From Nitrospirota bacterium (GTDB lineage Bacteria > Nitrospirota > 9FT-COMBO-42-15 > HDB-SIOI813): a DNA stretch of 64,000 nt. This document shows positions 1 through 8,578 of this stretch, piece after piece (positions within the stretch are counted from its first letter, which is position 1; each line of letters opens with the position of its first letter). The notes beneath the pieces are model-generated. The model was given only the letters and a program-made list of their open reading frames with translations. It was not told where the DNA came from and did not search any database. The stretch is taken from assembly GCA_020851375.1 (NCBI GenBank), contig JADZCV010000005.1, positions 1 to 64,000 on the forward strand. Reading direction: 5' to 3'. Made by a program: the position numbers and the translations under genes.

Positions 1-270
1 ACAACCGGAAGCGGCCTTGGCTATCAGATCACAACCGACTTTACGCCTTACAGGGGATACCCGGAGCTTGCGCAGGGCGATGCTGACGCCGCAGACTGGA
101 TAACGAATGCACTCCGTAAGATAGACCGGGATATAGGGACAGGCGTAATCGGTGGAGGCACTTCCACGAGCGCCACGGCAGGTAGCCAGACGTTGCCGTC
201 CAATCCGGCTGGTTTTGTCAACGTGATTATTGCTGGAGTGGCAAGGAAGATACCGTATTATAATGTATGA
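1..270 (+). CDS. 3' end of a phage-structural-like protein (partial)
   Basis: The first 89 codons read without interruption from the window edge to TGA at 268-270. The product is rich in Gly, Thr and Ser and ends in a segment (SNPAGFVNVIIAGVARKIPY) resembling the C-terminal ends of phage tail or virion proteins, which often close with a 'G-x-x-x-KIPYY' type ending. That resemblance is from memory and not tested. The N-terminal part is outside the window, so function cannot be assigned. It points towards the Lys/Arg tRNA pair, a common position for prophage or island boundaries, but no integrase or att site is visible here. Confidence 0.5.
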   Translation, partial: TTGSGLGYQITTDFTPYRGYPELAQGDADAADWITNALRKIDRDIGTGVIGGGTSTSATAGSQTLPSNPAGFVNVIIAGVARKIPYYNV

Positions 271-319
271 TTTAGTGTGACAATTTTTCTTATGTTTGCA
301 AATGTTTGCATATTCAAGA

Positions 320-352
320 AAAAGGGCAGGGAGATACCACCCAACCCCTTGA
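320..352 (-). terminator. Weak terminator-like hairpin after tRNA-Lys
   Basis: Read on the minus strand just past the tRNA-Lys CCA end, an AAGGG...CCCTT stem with an inner GGG/CCC is followed by a T run. The stem is imperfect, so this is only a probable end of the tRNA transcript. Confidence 0.35.
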
Positions 353-358
353 TAATTC

Positions 359-434
<76 letters not shown>

Positions 435-436
435 CA

Positions 437-784
437 AGAAAAAAATTGCTGCGCAATTTTTTTCACTTATAGATTATAGCCAATAGCTTGTAGCTATAAG
501 CTATTATAGTCATGACACTTGTTAGTTTACACAAATTAAGCCCTGCAGCTATTAGCCATTTGCTTTAAGCTACAGGTGGATTTGCCTTAGGCAAATCCCT
601 GGCGCGCCTGAGAGGAATTGAACCTCCAACACACGGCTCCGGAGGCCGTTGCTCTATCCGTTGAGCTACAGGCGCCCTAAGAAAAAATTGTGCTTCAATT
701 TGTTCACTTGTGGCATATAGCCTATCGCAGCTATTAGCTATATGCTGTATGCTATTAGTGAATCTGCCGCAGGCAGATTCCTGG
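437..784 (-). repeat. Duplicated tRNA spacer units (437-599 and 677-784)
   Basis: On the minus strand both units start with CCAG plus a perfect 9-bp hairpin: stem GGATTTGCC with a TAA loop at 578-598, and stem GAATCTGCC with a TGC loop at 760-780. Both continue with AATAGCTGC and AAGTGAA blocks and end in an AAATTG..CAATTTTTTTCTT hairpin just before a tRNA. The second unit has no tRNA ahead of it, only a leftover GCTGCCAG at about 781-788, which suggests a lost tRNA gene. Confidence 0.6.
600..675 (-). tRNA. tRNA-Arg (anticodon CCG)
   Basis: A 76-nt cloverleaf on the minus strand: acceptor GCGCCTG/CAGGCGC, anticodon loop CTCCGGA giving anticodon CCG, T-loop GGTTCAATT, encoded CCA at 600-602. 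The spacer that follows it is homologous to the stretch that precedes it (see the repeat at 437-784). Confidence 0.95.
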
Positions 785-828
785 CAGCTGATATAATACA
801 ATAAAGCCTCATATAATTTCAAGATATA

Positions 829-1896
829 TCATTTTGCAAGCTCAATCTTTATATCAGGATTATCTTTGAGGCCGGGTGACAGCCAGATGCTGCCGTCCTC
901 GCGTACTATTACCGCTTCCACACCTTTCAGCCTTTCGATCATCTTTATTCCTGCAGCCGGTCCCATTGCAAAAATGGCTGTGGACAGGGCATCTGTAGTG
1001 GTGGAGTCCTTTGCGATGATTGACACGCTCTGAAATCCCTCCGAAGGATAGAGCGTTTCAGGTGACAGGATATGGTGATACCGGACGCCATTTTTTATGA
1101 AATACCTCTCATAATCCCCTGATGTTGATATTGACATGTCAGAAAGATGGACACTGGCAATCGTACTATCTTTCTTTCGGGGATGTATTATCCCTATTGT
1201 CCATTTGCTGCCATCCGGCTTCTTCCCAATGGCATGAAGATCTCCTGCGACTGCAATTATTCCTGAGTGTATGCCATGTGCACTTAAAATATTATGTGCG
1301 TAGTCAGCAGCAATGCCTTTCCCTATGCCGCCCAGATTTATCCGCATCCCTTTCCTTGTCAGAAAGATTGTCCCGCTCGTTACATCTAACCTGACATTAT
1401 GATAATCTATCAGTGGTCTTGCGGCGGCTAATTCTTCAGGCGCTGGTATTTTATGTGATTCAGTTACATTCCATAAGTCTATCACAGGTCCAATTGCTAT
1501 ATTGAATGCGCCGCCTGAGGCTTCAGCAAATTCAAGCGATCTGTTTACAGCCAGTATGAGGTCGTTATGCACTTTAACAGGGTGAAGGCCTGCTGCGGCA
1601 TTAACCTTTGAGATGTCCGACTCAGGCATGTATGTGCTCATGATGGTTTCAAGCCTGCGGATCTCATTGAACGCCGCAGAGATGGCTTCATCTGCTGTCT
1701 TTTCGTCTCTTGCAGCGACCGTAATCTCTACGACTGTACCCATCAGGAGCTGTGAGCGTTTGTAGATATGGAGTGTGGGATTGCAGCCAGGGCCGGCCAT
1801 CTGGAGCAGAAGCAGGAAAACGATTAAAATTACGGATTGCAGCCTGAGCTTTGAAGTCAGAAGTTTTGACTTGGCAGATGAACAGAGATTATTCAT
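829..1896 (-). CDS. apbE: FAD:protein FMN transferase, lipoprotein
   Basis: 355 aa. ApbE-family enzymes covalently attach FMN from FAD to Thr or Ser of extracytoplasmic flavoproteins such as Rnf/Nqr subunits. The N-terminus has a Lys-rich region, a hydrophobic stretch (about residues 22-36) and a lipoprotein-type Cys at about 38 (AGPGC), so the protein is probably membrane-anchored outside the cytoplasm. Family motifs visible are MGTVVEI near the N-terminus, NLGGIGKGIAADYA in the middle, AVAGDLHAIG and the TSGDYERYF segment. The start is preceded by AGAGGGA and lies 2 nt after the ABC permease stop, so it is the last gene of the exporter operon. No flavoprotein target is in the window. Confidence 0.9.
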   Translation of the reverse strand: MNNLCSSAKSKLLTSKLRLQSVILIVFLLLLQMAGPGCNPTLHIYKRSQLLMGTVVEITVAARDEKTADEAISAAFNEIRRLETIMSTYMPESDISKVNAAAGLHPVKVHNDLILAVNRSLEFAEASGGAFNIAIGPVIDLWNVTESHKIPAPEELAAARPLIDYHNVRLDVTSGTIFLTRKGMRINLGGIGKGIAADYAHNILSAHGIHSGIIAVAGDLHAIGKKPDGSKWTIGIIHPRKKDSTIASVHLSDMSISTSGDYERYFIKNGVRYHHILSPETLYPSEGFQSVSIIAKDSTTTDALSTAIFAMGPAAGIKMIERLKGVEAVIVREDGSIWLSPGLKDNPDIKIELAK

Positions 1897-1898
1897 GT

Positions 1899-3020
1899 CT
1901 ACAATTCCCTCTTGTATGTCAGTGTTGCTATTGTCAGTGTGGAAACGGCAAAGATGGCAAGAAATACAAAGTCTGTTTCAATTCCCCTGAAAGTAACCCC
2001 CTTGAAGAGCAGGGATTTCAAGGCATGGACGGAGTATGTCTCCGGGTTTATCAGTGAGAAAGTCTTAAGCCATCCCGGGAAACTCTCTACCGGGTATATG
2101 GCGCCGCTTGGGAAAAAAAAGATGACGTTCAGAAAACCTCCCAAAACACCTACTATGCGCGGATGGTTTGCCCGCCCCAGTATAACGAACATCAGCCCCA
2201 GCAGGCCAAGCGTGGTAAGAATAATGATCAGTAAAATCGAAAGAAAAGAGTAGAGCGTAAGGATCTTCCAGAGATATACACCTGAAATGAGGGTGCCAAA
2301 AAAAAGTACAAGGACCGCAATTGCAGTTGTGATAATCACTCCGCTCGTCACGAGACCGATTACGATATCGCGCTTTGTAAGGGGAGTCAGAAGGTAGCTC
2401 TCCTCAATGCCGAGGAATTTGTCCATTACTGTGTTGAATGCCCCCGTTGTGATAGTGCCAAGGAAAATAGCCATTATTACCACACCGGGGATAAGACTCT
2501 GGTCATAGTCAACCTTACGGTAGAGCTCTACATTCCTGATAATGACCTGATCACTCTTTTCTCTGACCGTAATAAACCTGGCATCAATGCCTGCTGTCGC
2601 AGACATGATTGCAGCCCTCAGTGTTTCTGATGCAATTGTTTCTGTATTATCAAGGAACAACCCGACCTCACTTCTCCCCCCTTTTACGGCATTTCTGCTG
2701 AAGTCAGGCGGCAGAATAAGTACCCCCTTGTATCTGCCGTCTTTAATCCCTTTTAAGGCATTTCCCTGATCGACCTCATATGTTACTCTGATGGTTCGGG
2801 GACCTGATTCCACGGCCTGAAGCAGCTCTGTCATGCGTCTTGCATATGGCCCCTTATCCATGTCCACTACGGCGAGCGACAGGTTTTTTAACTGACCCTG
2901 GAATGAGTTGCCAAGTATTACGAGATACAGGGTAGGCATTAGTATGCTTGAAAGCACAACCAGGGGATTTCGAATAAACCTTCTGAGATCTCTTTCTACA
3001 ACTGCAAGCAGTGGAATCAT
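1899..3020 (-). CDS. ABC-2 type transporter permease
   Basis: 373 aa. This is the membrane subunit of an ABC-2 exporter, similar to the YbhR/YhhJ and DrrB group. One N-terminal membrane segment (about 20-40) is followed by a large extracytoplasmic domain (about 45-175) and five C-terminal membrane segments, the standard layout. It sits 10 nt downstream of the ATPase gene and after a HlyD-type adaptor, so the three form a tripartite-style efflux system. Only one permease gene is present, whereas YbhFSR-type systems have two; this one could homodimerise. The substrate is unknown. Confidence 0.88.
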   Translation of the reverse strand: MIPLLAVVERDLRRFIRNPLVVLSSILMPTLYLVILGNSFQGQLKNLSLAVVDMDKGPYARRMTELLQAVESGPRTIRVTYEVDQGNALKGIKDGRYKGVLILPPDFSRNAVKGGRSEVGLFLDNTETIASETLRAAIMSATAGIDARFITVREKSDQVIIRNVELYRKVDYDQSLIPGVVIMAIFLGTITTGAFNTVMDKFLGIEESYLLTPLTKRDIVIGLVTSGVIITTAIAVLVLFFGTLISGVYLWKILTLYSFLSILLIIILTTLGLLGLMFVILGRANHPRIVGVLGGFLNVIFFFPSGAIYPVESFPGWLKTFSLINPETYSVHALKSLLFKGVTFRGIETDFVFLAIFAVSTLTIATLTYKREL

Positions 3021-3030
3021 TCAATCGTTC

Positions 3031-4032
3031 CTATCTTCCCCATTTTTGCGGCACCCCGGCCCCTATCAGAAAACTAACCCTGCGTGCCTCTTCTTCCCTG
3101 ATGGGTCTTCCGGTGTAATGGATAAATACATCTTCCAATGTCTGTTGTTTAAGGAGAACAGACATTACACGGCCGCCGGCATCTGCTATTTTACTGACAA
3201 GCAGGGGGATTGCCCGGGCTCCGTTATCAACGGATATCCGCAGGGCTCCTTCAGAAGCTGCGGCTGAATGCACAAAGCCAAGGGTCTTTATCTCATCTAT
3301 AGCCTTTGTGCTCTCAAGTTCCGCAACAGTAATCTCTATGATATCCTTGTCCGGTAATTGTCTCTTGAGGCCTGGAATCGTGTCTATGGCCACTATCTTC
3401 CCGGAATCTATTATTGCTATGCGTTCACAGAGCAGCTCAGCCTCTTCCATGTAGTGCGTGGTAAGGAGGATGGTGAGGCTGTCTTCACTGCGGAATTTCC
3501 CGAGAAGCTCCCACACGACATGCCTGCTCTGCGGGTCCAGGCCTATGGTGGGTTCATCCAATATGAGAATGGATGGTTTATGAACGAGTCCCTTTGCTAT
3601 TTCAAGCCTTCTCCTCATCCCTCCCGAGTATGTGGCAACAAGGTCGTTCATTCGCTCTTTCAATCCGACGAGCTCGAGAAGGTAGCCTGTCCTCTCACCC
3701 CTCTCCTTTCGCGGCATATCGTAGAATCTTGCATATATATCCATATTCTCAAGGCCTGTAAGGTCCAAATCACTGGTCATGGCCTGGGGGACCACGCCTA
3801 TTAATTTTCTGACAGCGACCTTTTCCCGCTCCACATCCCTGCCCAATACCTGTGCCCTGCCTGAAGTCGGGTTCATAAGAGTGGTAAGTATCCTTATCAG
3901 GGTGGTTTTCCCTGCACCGTTGGGCCCGAGGAGTCCGAATACCTCTCCTTCTTCTATAGTGAAGGATGCGCTGTCAAGTGCAGTGATAGTGCCGAACTTT
4001 TTTACGAGTTCAGTTACTTTGATTGCTTTCAT
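3031..4032 (-). CDS. ABC transporter ATP-binding protein (exporter)
   Basis: 333 aa. It is the energising ATPase of the adjacent ABC-2 permease. Walker A GPNGAGKT is at 36-43, the signature YSGGM at 135-139, Walker B ILILDE ending at E160, and the switch His at 193 (TTHYMEE). The C-terminal extension of about 100 residues after the nucleotide-binding domain is typical of the DrrA/CcmA-like drug exporter group. It lies 5 nt after the HlyD adaptor gene, which implies co-translation. Confidence 0.92.
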   Translation of the reverse strand: MKAIKVTELVKKFGTITALDSASFTIEEGEVFGLLGPNGAGKTTLIRILTTLMNPTSGRAQVLGRDVEREKVAVRKLIGVVPQAMTSDLDLTGLENMDIYARFYDMPRKERGERTGYLLELVGLKERMNDLVATYSGGMRRRLEIAKGLVHKPSILILDEPTIGLDPQSRHVVWELLGKFRSEDSLTILLTTHYMEEAELLCERIAIIDSGKIVAIDTIPGLKRQLPDKDIIEITVAELESTKAIDEIKTLGFVHSAAASEGALRISVDNGARAIPLLVSKIADAGGRVMSVLLKQQTLEDVFIHYTGRPIREEEARRVSFLIGAGVPQKWGR

Positions 4033-4037
4033 TATAT

Positions 4038-5075
4038 TTATGGCAGGAACTTTACAGCCACCGTCATTCCAGGCTTCAGGAGTCCGTCAGGCTTTATAAT
4101 TCCGACCTTTATCCGGAAGGTCTGTATGTCCTGCCTCCCCCTTGAGACATCACGCTGTGTGGCGAACCCTGCCTCTCTGCCTATCTCTGCCACCTTACCG
4201 TCAAATGTCTTATCCGGCAGTGCCTCTGTGCTGACAACGGCGTTGCTGCCGAGCCTTATCCTGCCGATGTCCGTTTCCTCCACATCCGCCCTTGCCCAGA
4301 TCTTCTGCATATCATGGATTGTGTAAATGGTCTTTCCCGGTGTGGCAGATTCCCCTGTCTCAAATGCCTTGTATGTTATTACGCCGCTGACAGGGGATGA
4401 AATGATGGATTTCTTTAACAGGGTCTCTGCCAGATGAAGTCTTGCCTCTGCCTCATTTATGGATGCCTTTGCTGATGATACCTGTGCCTTTGCACTTTTA
4501 ACACCAGCCATTGCGGTTGAAAGGGCTGCTTCCTCGCTGGCCTTTCCCGATACGGCAGCGCTGACCTGCGCTGTTGTTGAGTCAAAAAGTGTCTTTATGG
4601 AATCGAGATCCTTTTTTGCCGCATATCCGTCACGGAACAGTTGATTGATGCGGTTAAAGTTTTCCTTAGCATCCTCATTTATTGCCGTGGTACTGTCAAT
4701 TTCCGATTGTGCCGCACGAACCGCTGCCTTCGCGCTTTCAACCCTGGCCATGGAATTCTCGAGATTGGCACGCGCCTCTTCATGTCTTGCCACTGCCCCT
4801 GCCACAACGGCCCGTCCTTCACTGGTTCTTGCAGCAAGTTCACGGTCATAAAGCCTTGCCAGGATGTTACCCTTCTTCACTGCAGCACCTTCTTCGCAGC
4901 AGAGCCATTCAATCTTTTCCTGAATTTCCGGACTGATGTCAACCTCTGTTGCCTCAATGATGCCTGTGGCCATTAGTGATGAATTGGTCCTGTTCACGCT
5001 GTTTTGCAGGTTGTACAACAGGACAACGATGATGAATACAATGATTAATGCAAGAATGATTAATTTCTTTTTCAT
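4038..5075 (-). CDS. HlyD/YbhG-type periplasmic adaptor (membrane fusion protein)
   Basis: 345 aa. An N-terminal membrane anchor (about 5-22) is followed by a lipoyl-like half, a long Ala-rich coiled coil (about 75-215) with many AKAAV and SAKA heptads, the second lipoyl half (ISSPVSGVITYKAFETGE) and a beta-barrel domain ending in LKPGMTVAVKFLP. It should bridge the ABC-2 permease to an outer-membrane channel; no TolC homologue is in the window. Its ATG overlaps the pyruvate kinase stop by 4 nt (ATGA), so translation is coupled. Confidence 0.9.
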   Translation of the reverse strand: MKKKLIILALIIVFIIVVLLYNLQNSVNRTNSSLMATGIIEATEVDISPEIQEKIEWLCCEEGAAVKKGNILARLYDRELAARTSEGRAVVAGAVARHEEARANLENSMARVESAKAAVRAAQSEIDSTTAINEDAKENFNRINQLFRDGYAAKKDLDSIKTLFDSTTAQVSAAVSGKASEEAALSTAMAGVKSAKAQVSSAKASINEAEARLHLAETLLKKSIISSPVSGVITYKAFETGESATPGKTIYTIHDMQKIWARADVEETDIGRIRLGSNAVVSTEALPDKTFDGKVAEIGREAGFATQRDVSRGRQDIQTFRIKVGIIKPDGLLKPGMTVAVKFLP

Positions 5076-6499
5076 TCGTCCTGTCTAATCTGATGTATCA
5101 TCAGCATATTGGTTGAACCTGCAACACCCCATGGCACCCCAAGCGTTATAATGACCGTGTCCCCGCGCTTTGCGAGTCCTGTCTCCAGGAGTTTTTGCTC
5201 AACGCCGTTAATCATGGCATCAGTGTTTTCCCTGAGTTCCACAAGGACGCCCCTTACTCCCCAGTAGAGAGAGAATCGTTTAAGGATCGGCGGTGTGTGC
5301 GTAACGCCGATTATAGGGATGCGGGGCCTGTATTTTGATATGATTCGTGCAGTCCCGCCTGATTTTGTGAAAGCGACGATTGCCGTTGCATTTATGTCAA
5401 GGGCTGTATAATAAACTGCATGGGCTATAGCGTGTTCTGAATCTCCCCATACCTTGACCTCCTCAGGCACTGTCTTCAGATTTTTAAAGAGCCGGACTTC
5501 AGTGGCGGCTGCAATCCGGTTCATCATTGAGACGGCTTCAACCGGATATTTACCGACAGCCGTCTCTCCGGACAACATTATTGCGTCTGTGCCGTCAACG
5601 ATGGCATTGGCAACGTCTGACGCCTCAGCCCTTGTTGGTCTCGGGTTGTGTATCATGGATTCAAGCATCTGTGTGGCAGTAATTACAGGAATGCCTTCTT
5701 CATTGCATCTGCGTATAATCTCTTTTTGTATGATAGGGACCTCTTCAGGAGGCAGTTCGACACCGAGGTCGCCCCTTGCTACCATTACGCCGTCTGCAAC
5801 CTTTAATATCTGATCCAGGTTATCAACAGCCTCAGGCTTTTCAATCTTGGCGATTACCGGTATTGATGCGCCTTCCCTTTTCAGGATGTTTTTTACGGAG
5901 GCAACATCATCTGCGTTCCTGATAAATGAGATGGCGACATAATCCACCCCCTCCCGTATGCCTGTCAGCAGGTCATCCCTGTCTTTGTCTGTAAGGCTTG
6001 GTACTGAAAGTTGTGCCCCCGGGACATTGATCCCCTTTTTTTCCGTTAGCCGCCCGCCCCTTATAATGTTGCATATGATATCCGTTTTGGTGGTTTTCTG
6101 CACCTCGAGCTCAAGGAGTCCGTCATCCAGCAGGATGCGGGATCCTGCTGAAATTTCCTGCGGGAGAGGGGTGTAGTTAGTGGATACCTCGCGTTCATTT
6201 CCTGTGATATCCCTTGTGGTAATGGTGAAAGTTGAGCCTTCCTCAAGATATACGGCATCCTTATCCAGTTTGCCTATGCGAATCTTGGGGCCTTGTAAGT
6301 CAAGCAGGATGCCGATGTCTTTGCCTGCCTTATAAGATGCTATGTTAACATTGGAAATCAGGCTGTGGTGATCTTCCGTAGTGCCATGTGAAAAGTTAAG
6401 GCGCGCAATATCCATGCCTGCCCTGATCAGTTGTTCTATAGTCTCGGTTGTATTGCTTGCCGGTCCCAGTGTTGCAACTATCTTTGTTCTGCAGTCCAT
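5072..6499 (-). CDS. pyk: Pyruvate kinase
   Basis: 475 aa, normal length for the enzyme that converts phosphoenolpyruvate and ADP to pyruvate and ATP. Visible signatures are TKIVATLGPAS at the N-terminus, NFSHG, the IEKPEAVDNLDQI active-site segment with the catalytic Lys, the MVARGDLGVELP cation-binding loop, and the C-terminal allosteric domain with VAFTKSGGTARIISKYRP. It is followed directly by an exporter operon and preceded 10 nt upstream by livM, an unusual neighbourhood that suggests a composite operon. Confidence 0.95.
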   Translation of the reverse strand: MDCRTKIVATLGPASNTTETIEQLIRAGMDIARLNFSHGTTEDHHSLISNVNIASYKAGKDIGILLDLQGPKIRIGKLDKDAVYLEEGSTFTITTRDITGNEREVSTNYTPLPQEISAGSRILLDDGLLELEVQKTTKTDIICNIIRGGRLTEKKGINVPGAQLSVPSLTDKDRDDLLTGIREGVDYVAISFIRNADDVASVKNILKREGASIPVIAKIEKPEAVDNLDQILKVADGVMVARGDLGVELPPEEVPIIQKEIIRRCNEEGIPVITATQMLESMIHNPRPTRAEASDVANAIVDGTDAIMLSGETAVGKYPVEAVSMMNRIAAATEVRLFKNLKTVPEEVKVWGDSEHAIAHAVYYTALDINATAIVAFTKSGGTARIISKYRPRIPIIGVTHTPPILKRFSLYWGVRGVLVELRENTDAMINGVEQKLLETGLAKRGDTVIITLGVPWGVAGSTNMLMIHQIRQDE

Positions 6500-6509
6500 G
6501 TCTTTAACC

Positions 6510-7673
6510 TCATGTCCTTTCTTCGGAAGGCATCAATTCTATTTTTCTTCTCGGATTGCCTATTAAACCCTGTGGTCTGAAAATCATCATCAGCGTCATT
6601 GCACCTCCAAAGGCGAGCATGCGGTAATCATGAAATCCCCTGAATACCTCAGGTAATATAATGAGCAGTGCGACACCAATTATAACACCGGTTATGCTGC
6701 CCATTCCACCAAGGACTACCATTGAGAGGACAAGCACTGTTTCAAAAAAGGTGAAACTCTCCGGAGAAATGAATGAGTATCTGCCGGCAAAGAAGACGCC
6801 TGCCAGGCCTGCCCAGGATGCACCAAGGGTAAAGGCCAGTATCTTCATATACGTTACATTTATCCCCATGGCAGATGCGGCTGTTTCATCTTCCCTCATG
6901 GCTATCCATGCGCGCCCTATCCGTGAATTATTGATGCGGTTTATTACAAAAACAGCCAGCGCTGCAATGAATATTATCAGATAATAGAAGTGTGCCGGAC
7001 TTGAAAACGTGAAGCTTCCGATAGATGGGGGTTCTATGCCAAGTATGCCGTTGGGCCCGTTGGTAAGTCCGTCCCAGTTGTTTAGTACCAGGTGAACTAT
7101 CATGAGGAATCCTAGGGTTACGATAGCGAGATAGTCCCCCCTCAGGCGGAGCGTAATAATGCCGAGGACTGTTCCGCACAGGGCCGACAGCAGCGCCCCT
7201 GTTATTAAGGCCGGCCAGAAGGGTATTCCAAGTTGTGTATTCAAAATGCCGTAGGAGTATGCGCCCACGGCATAAAAGGCAATATAGCCAAGGTCAAGAA
7301 GTCCGGCAATGCCCACGACTATATTGAGGCCAAGGGCGAGAACCGTGTATATTCCGGCAATTGTCAGCACATCTATATAGTAATTATTCATGAACAGCGG
7401 CATGACAATAAACAATAAGAGAACCAGTAAGGTTGCCCCTGTTTTTATTTGCGGTCTGCCGGCAAACGAGTGAATGTTGTTTGTGCTGCGCTGAATATCA
7501 GACGAGATACGCCTGCCTTTGTCAGATTTTACATAATTATTTATTACAGAGAAGAGGATAAACCCGGCAAGAATGATGCAGCCGCCGATTACTGCCTTCG
7601 TTATCCCCATAAACGGGAGCATCAGGAAGGCAGACCATACAGGTATGATCAGTGTTCTTTTATAATTTATCAT
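6510..7673 (-). CDS. livM: Branched-chain amino acid ABC permease LivM
   Basis: 387 aa. A hydrophobic extension (about 1-90) precedes the usual LivM core with LALGLNIVVGIAGLLDLGYIAFYAVGAY and the cytoplasmic coupling loop GRAWIAMREDETAASAMGIN. It pairs with LivH for import of Leu/Ile/Val or related amino acids. The ATG shares one base with the livH stop (TAATG). The expected ATPase genes livG and livF do not follow; pyruvate kinase does. Confidence 0.92.
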   Translation of the reverse strand: MINYKRTLIIPVWSAFLMLPFMGITKAVIGGCIILAGFILFSVINNYVKSDKGRRISSDIQRSTNNIHSFAGRPQIKTGATLLVLLLFIVMPLFMNNYYIDVLTIAGIYTVLALGLNIVVGIAGLLDLGYIAFYAVGAYSYGILNTQLGIPFWPALITGALLSALCGTVLGIITLRLRGDYLAIVTLGFLMIVHLVLNNWDGLTNGPNGILGIEPPSIGSFTFSSPAHFYYLIIFIAALAVFVINRINNSRIGRAWIAMREDETAASAMGINVTYMKILAFTLGASWAGLAGVFFAGRYSFISPESFTFFETVLVLSMVVLGGMGSITGVIIGVALLIILPEVFRGFHDYRMLAFGGAMTLMMIFRPQGLIGNPRRKIELMPSEERT

Positions 7674-8575
7674 TATACCTTCTCCGGAATACGCTCTCCA
7701 AGCAGGCCTGTTGGCCTGAAGATAAGGATCAGGATAAGCACAATGAATGCAAATGCATCCTTATATTCGCTTGATATATATGCAGCCCCAAGGCTTTCCA
7801 GAATACCCAGAAGAAATCCCCCGAGTACTGCCCCCTGTATATTCCCGATTCCGCCTAATACGGCTGCTGTAAATGCCTTGATGCCGGCCACATAGCCCAT
7901 GTAGAAATTAATAAGGCCGTAGTACATGGCGACCATTATGCCTGCCGATGCAGCGAGTACTGAGCCGGTTATAAAAGTCACAACGATAACCGCATCTATG
8001 TCCATCCCGAGGAGAGACGCCATTTTCTTATCCTGTGCCGTTGCGCGCATCGCCATGCCGAGCCTGGTTTTTTTCATGAACGCCTGAAGCGCGACCATTA
8101 GTATTACTGATGATATTATGATAAAACCCTGCAGATACGTAAGAACTGATGAACCGATAGTCAAGCTCCCTGAAGGAAAAACATTAGGGAAAATCCTGTC
8201 AGCAGAACCCTGGCTCAGCATTACATAATTCTGCAGGAAGATGGACATGCCTATCGCGGAAATAAGCGAGGATAATCTCGGCGCATGGCGGAGCGGACGA
8301 TAAGCAATCTTCTCAAGTGTAAGCCCGTATGCGGCGCAGTATATAATAGTTACAATGCCTGCTATTACAAGGGAAAGGAGAAGGCTCGTTGCTGTAAATC
8401 CCGTAAATGTAAGAAATGACAGGGTAACTATTGCTGCATAAGCCCCCAGCATATATATCTCGCCATGGGCAAAGTTGATTAGTTCAAGTATCCCATACAC
8501 CATTGTGTAGCCGAGTGCAATCAGGGCATAGACAGCGCCAAGTGTGATGCCGTTGATTAGCTGCTGCAGAAGCAT
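7673..8575 (-). CDS. livH: Branched-chain amino acid ABC permease LivH
   Basis: 300 aa, about eight membrane segments. LivH signatures include LINGITLGAVYALIALGYTMVYGILELINFAHGEIYMLGAY and the coupling loop GMAMRATAQDKKMASLLGMD. It lies 3 nt after livK and overlaps livM by one base, so the three are a transcriptional unit. Confidence 0.93.
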   Translation of the reverse strand: MLLQQLINGITLGAVYALIALGYTMVYGILELINFAHGEIYMLGAYAAIVTLSFLTFTGFTATSLLLSLVIAGIVTIIYCAAYGLTLEKIAYRPLRHAPRLSSLISAIGMSIFLQNYVMLSQGSADRIFPNVFPSGSLTIGSSVLTYLQGFIIISSVILMVALQAFMKKTRLGMAMRATAQDKKMASLLGMDIDAVIVVTFITGSVLAASAGIMVAMYYGLINFYMGYVAGIKAFTAAVLGGIGNIQGAVLGGFLLGILESLGAAYISSEYKDAFAFIVLILILIFRPTGLLGERIPEKV

Positions 8576-8578
8576 TTC

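Noticed and set aside
1-270. Left edge as the end of a full prophage
   Set aside because: Only one partial gene with a virion-like ending is visible, with no integrase, repressor or att site.
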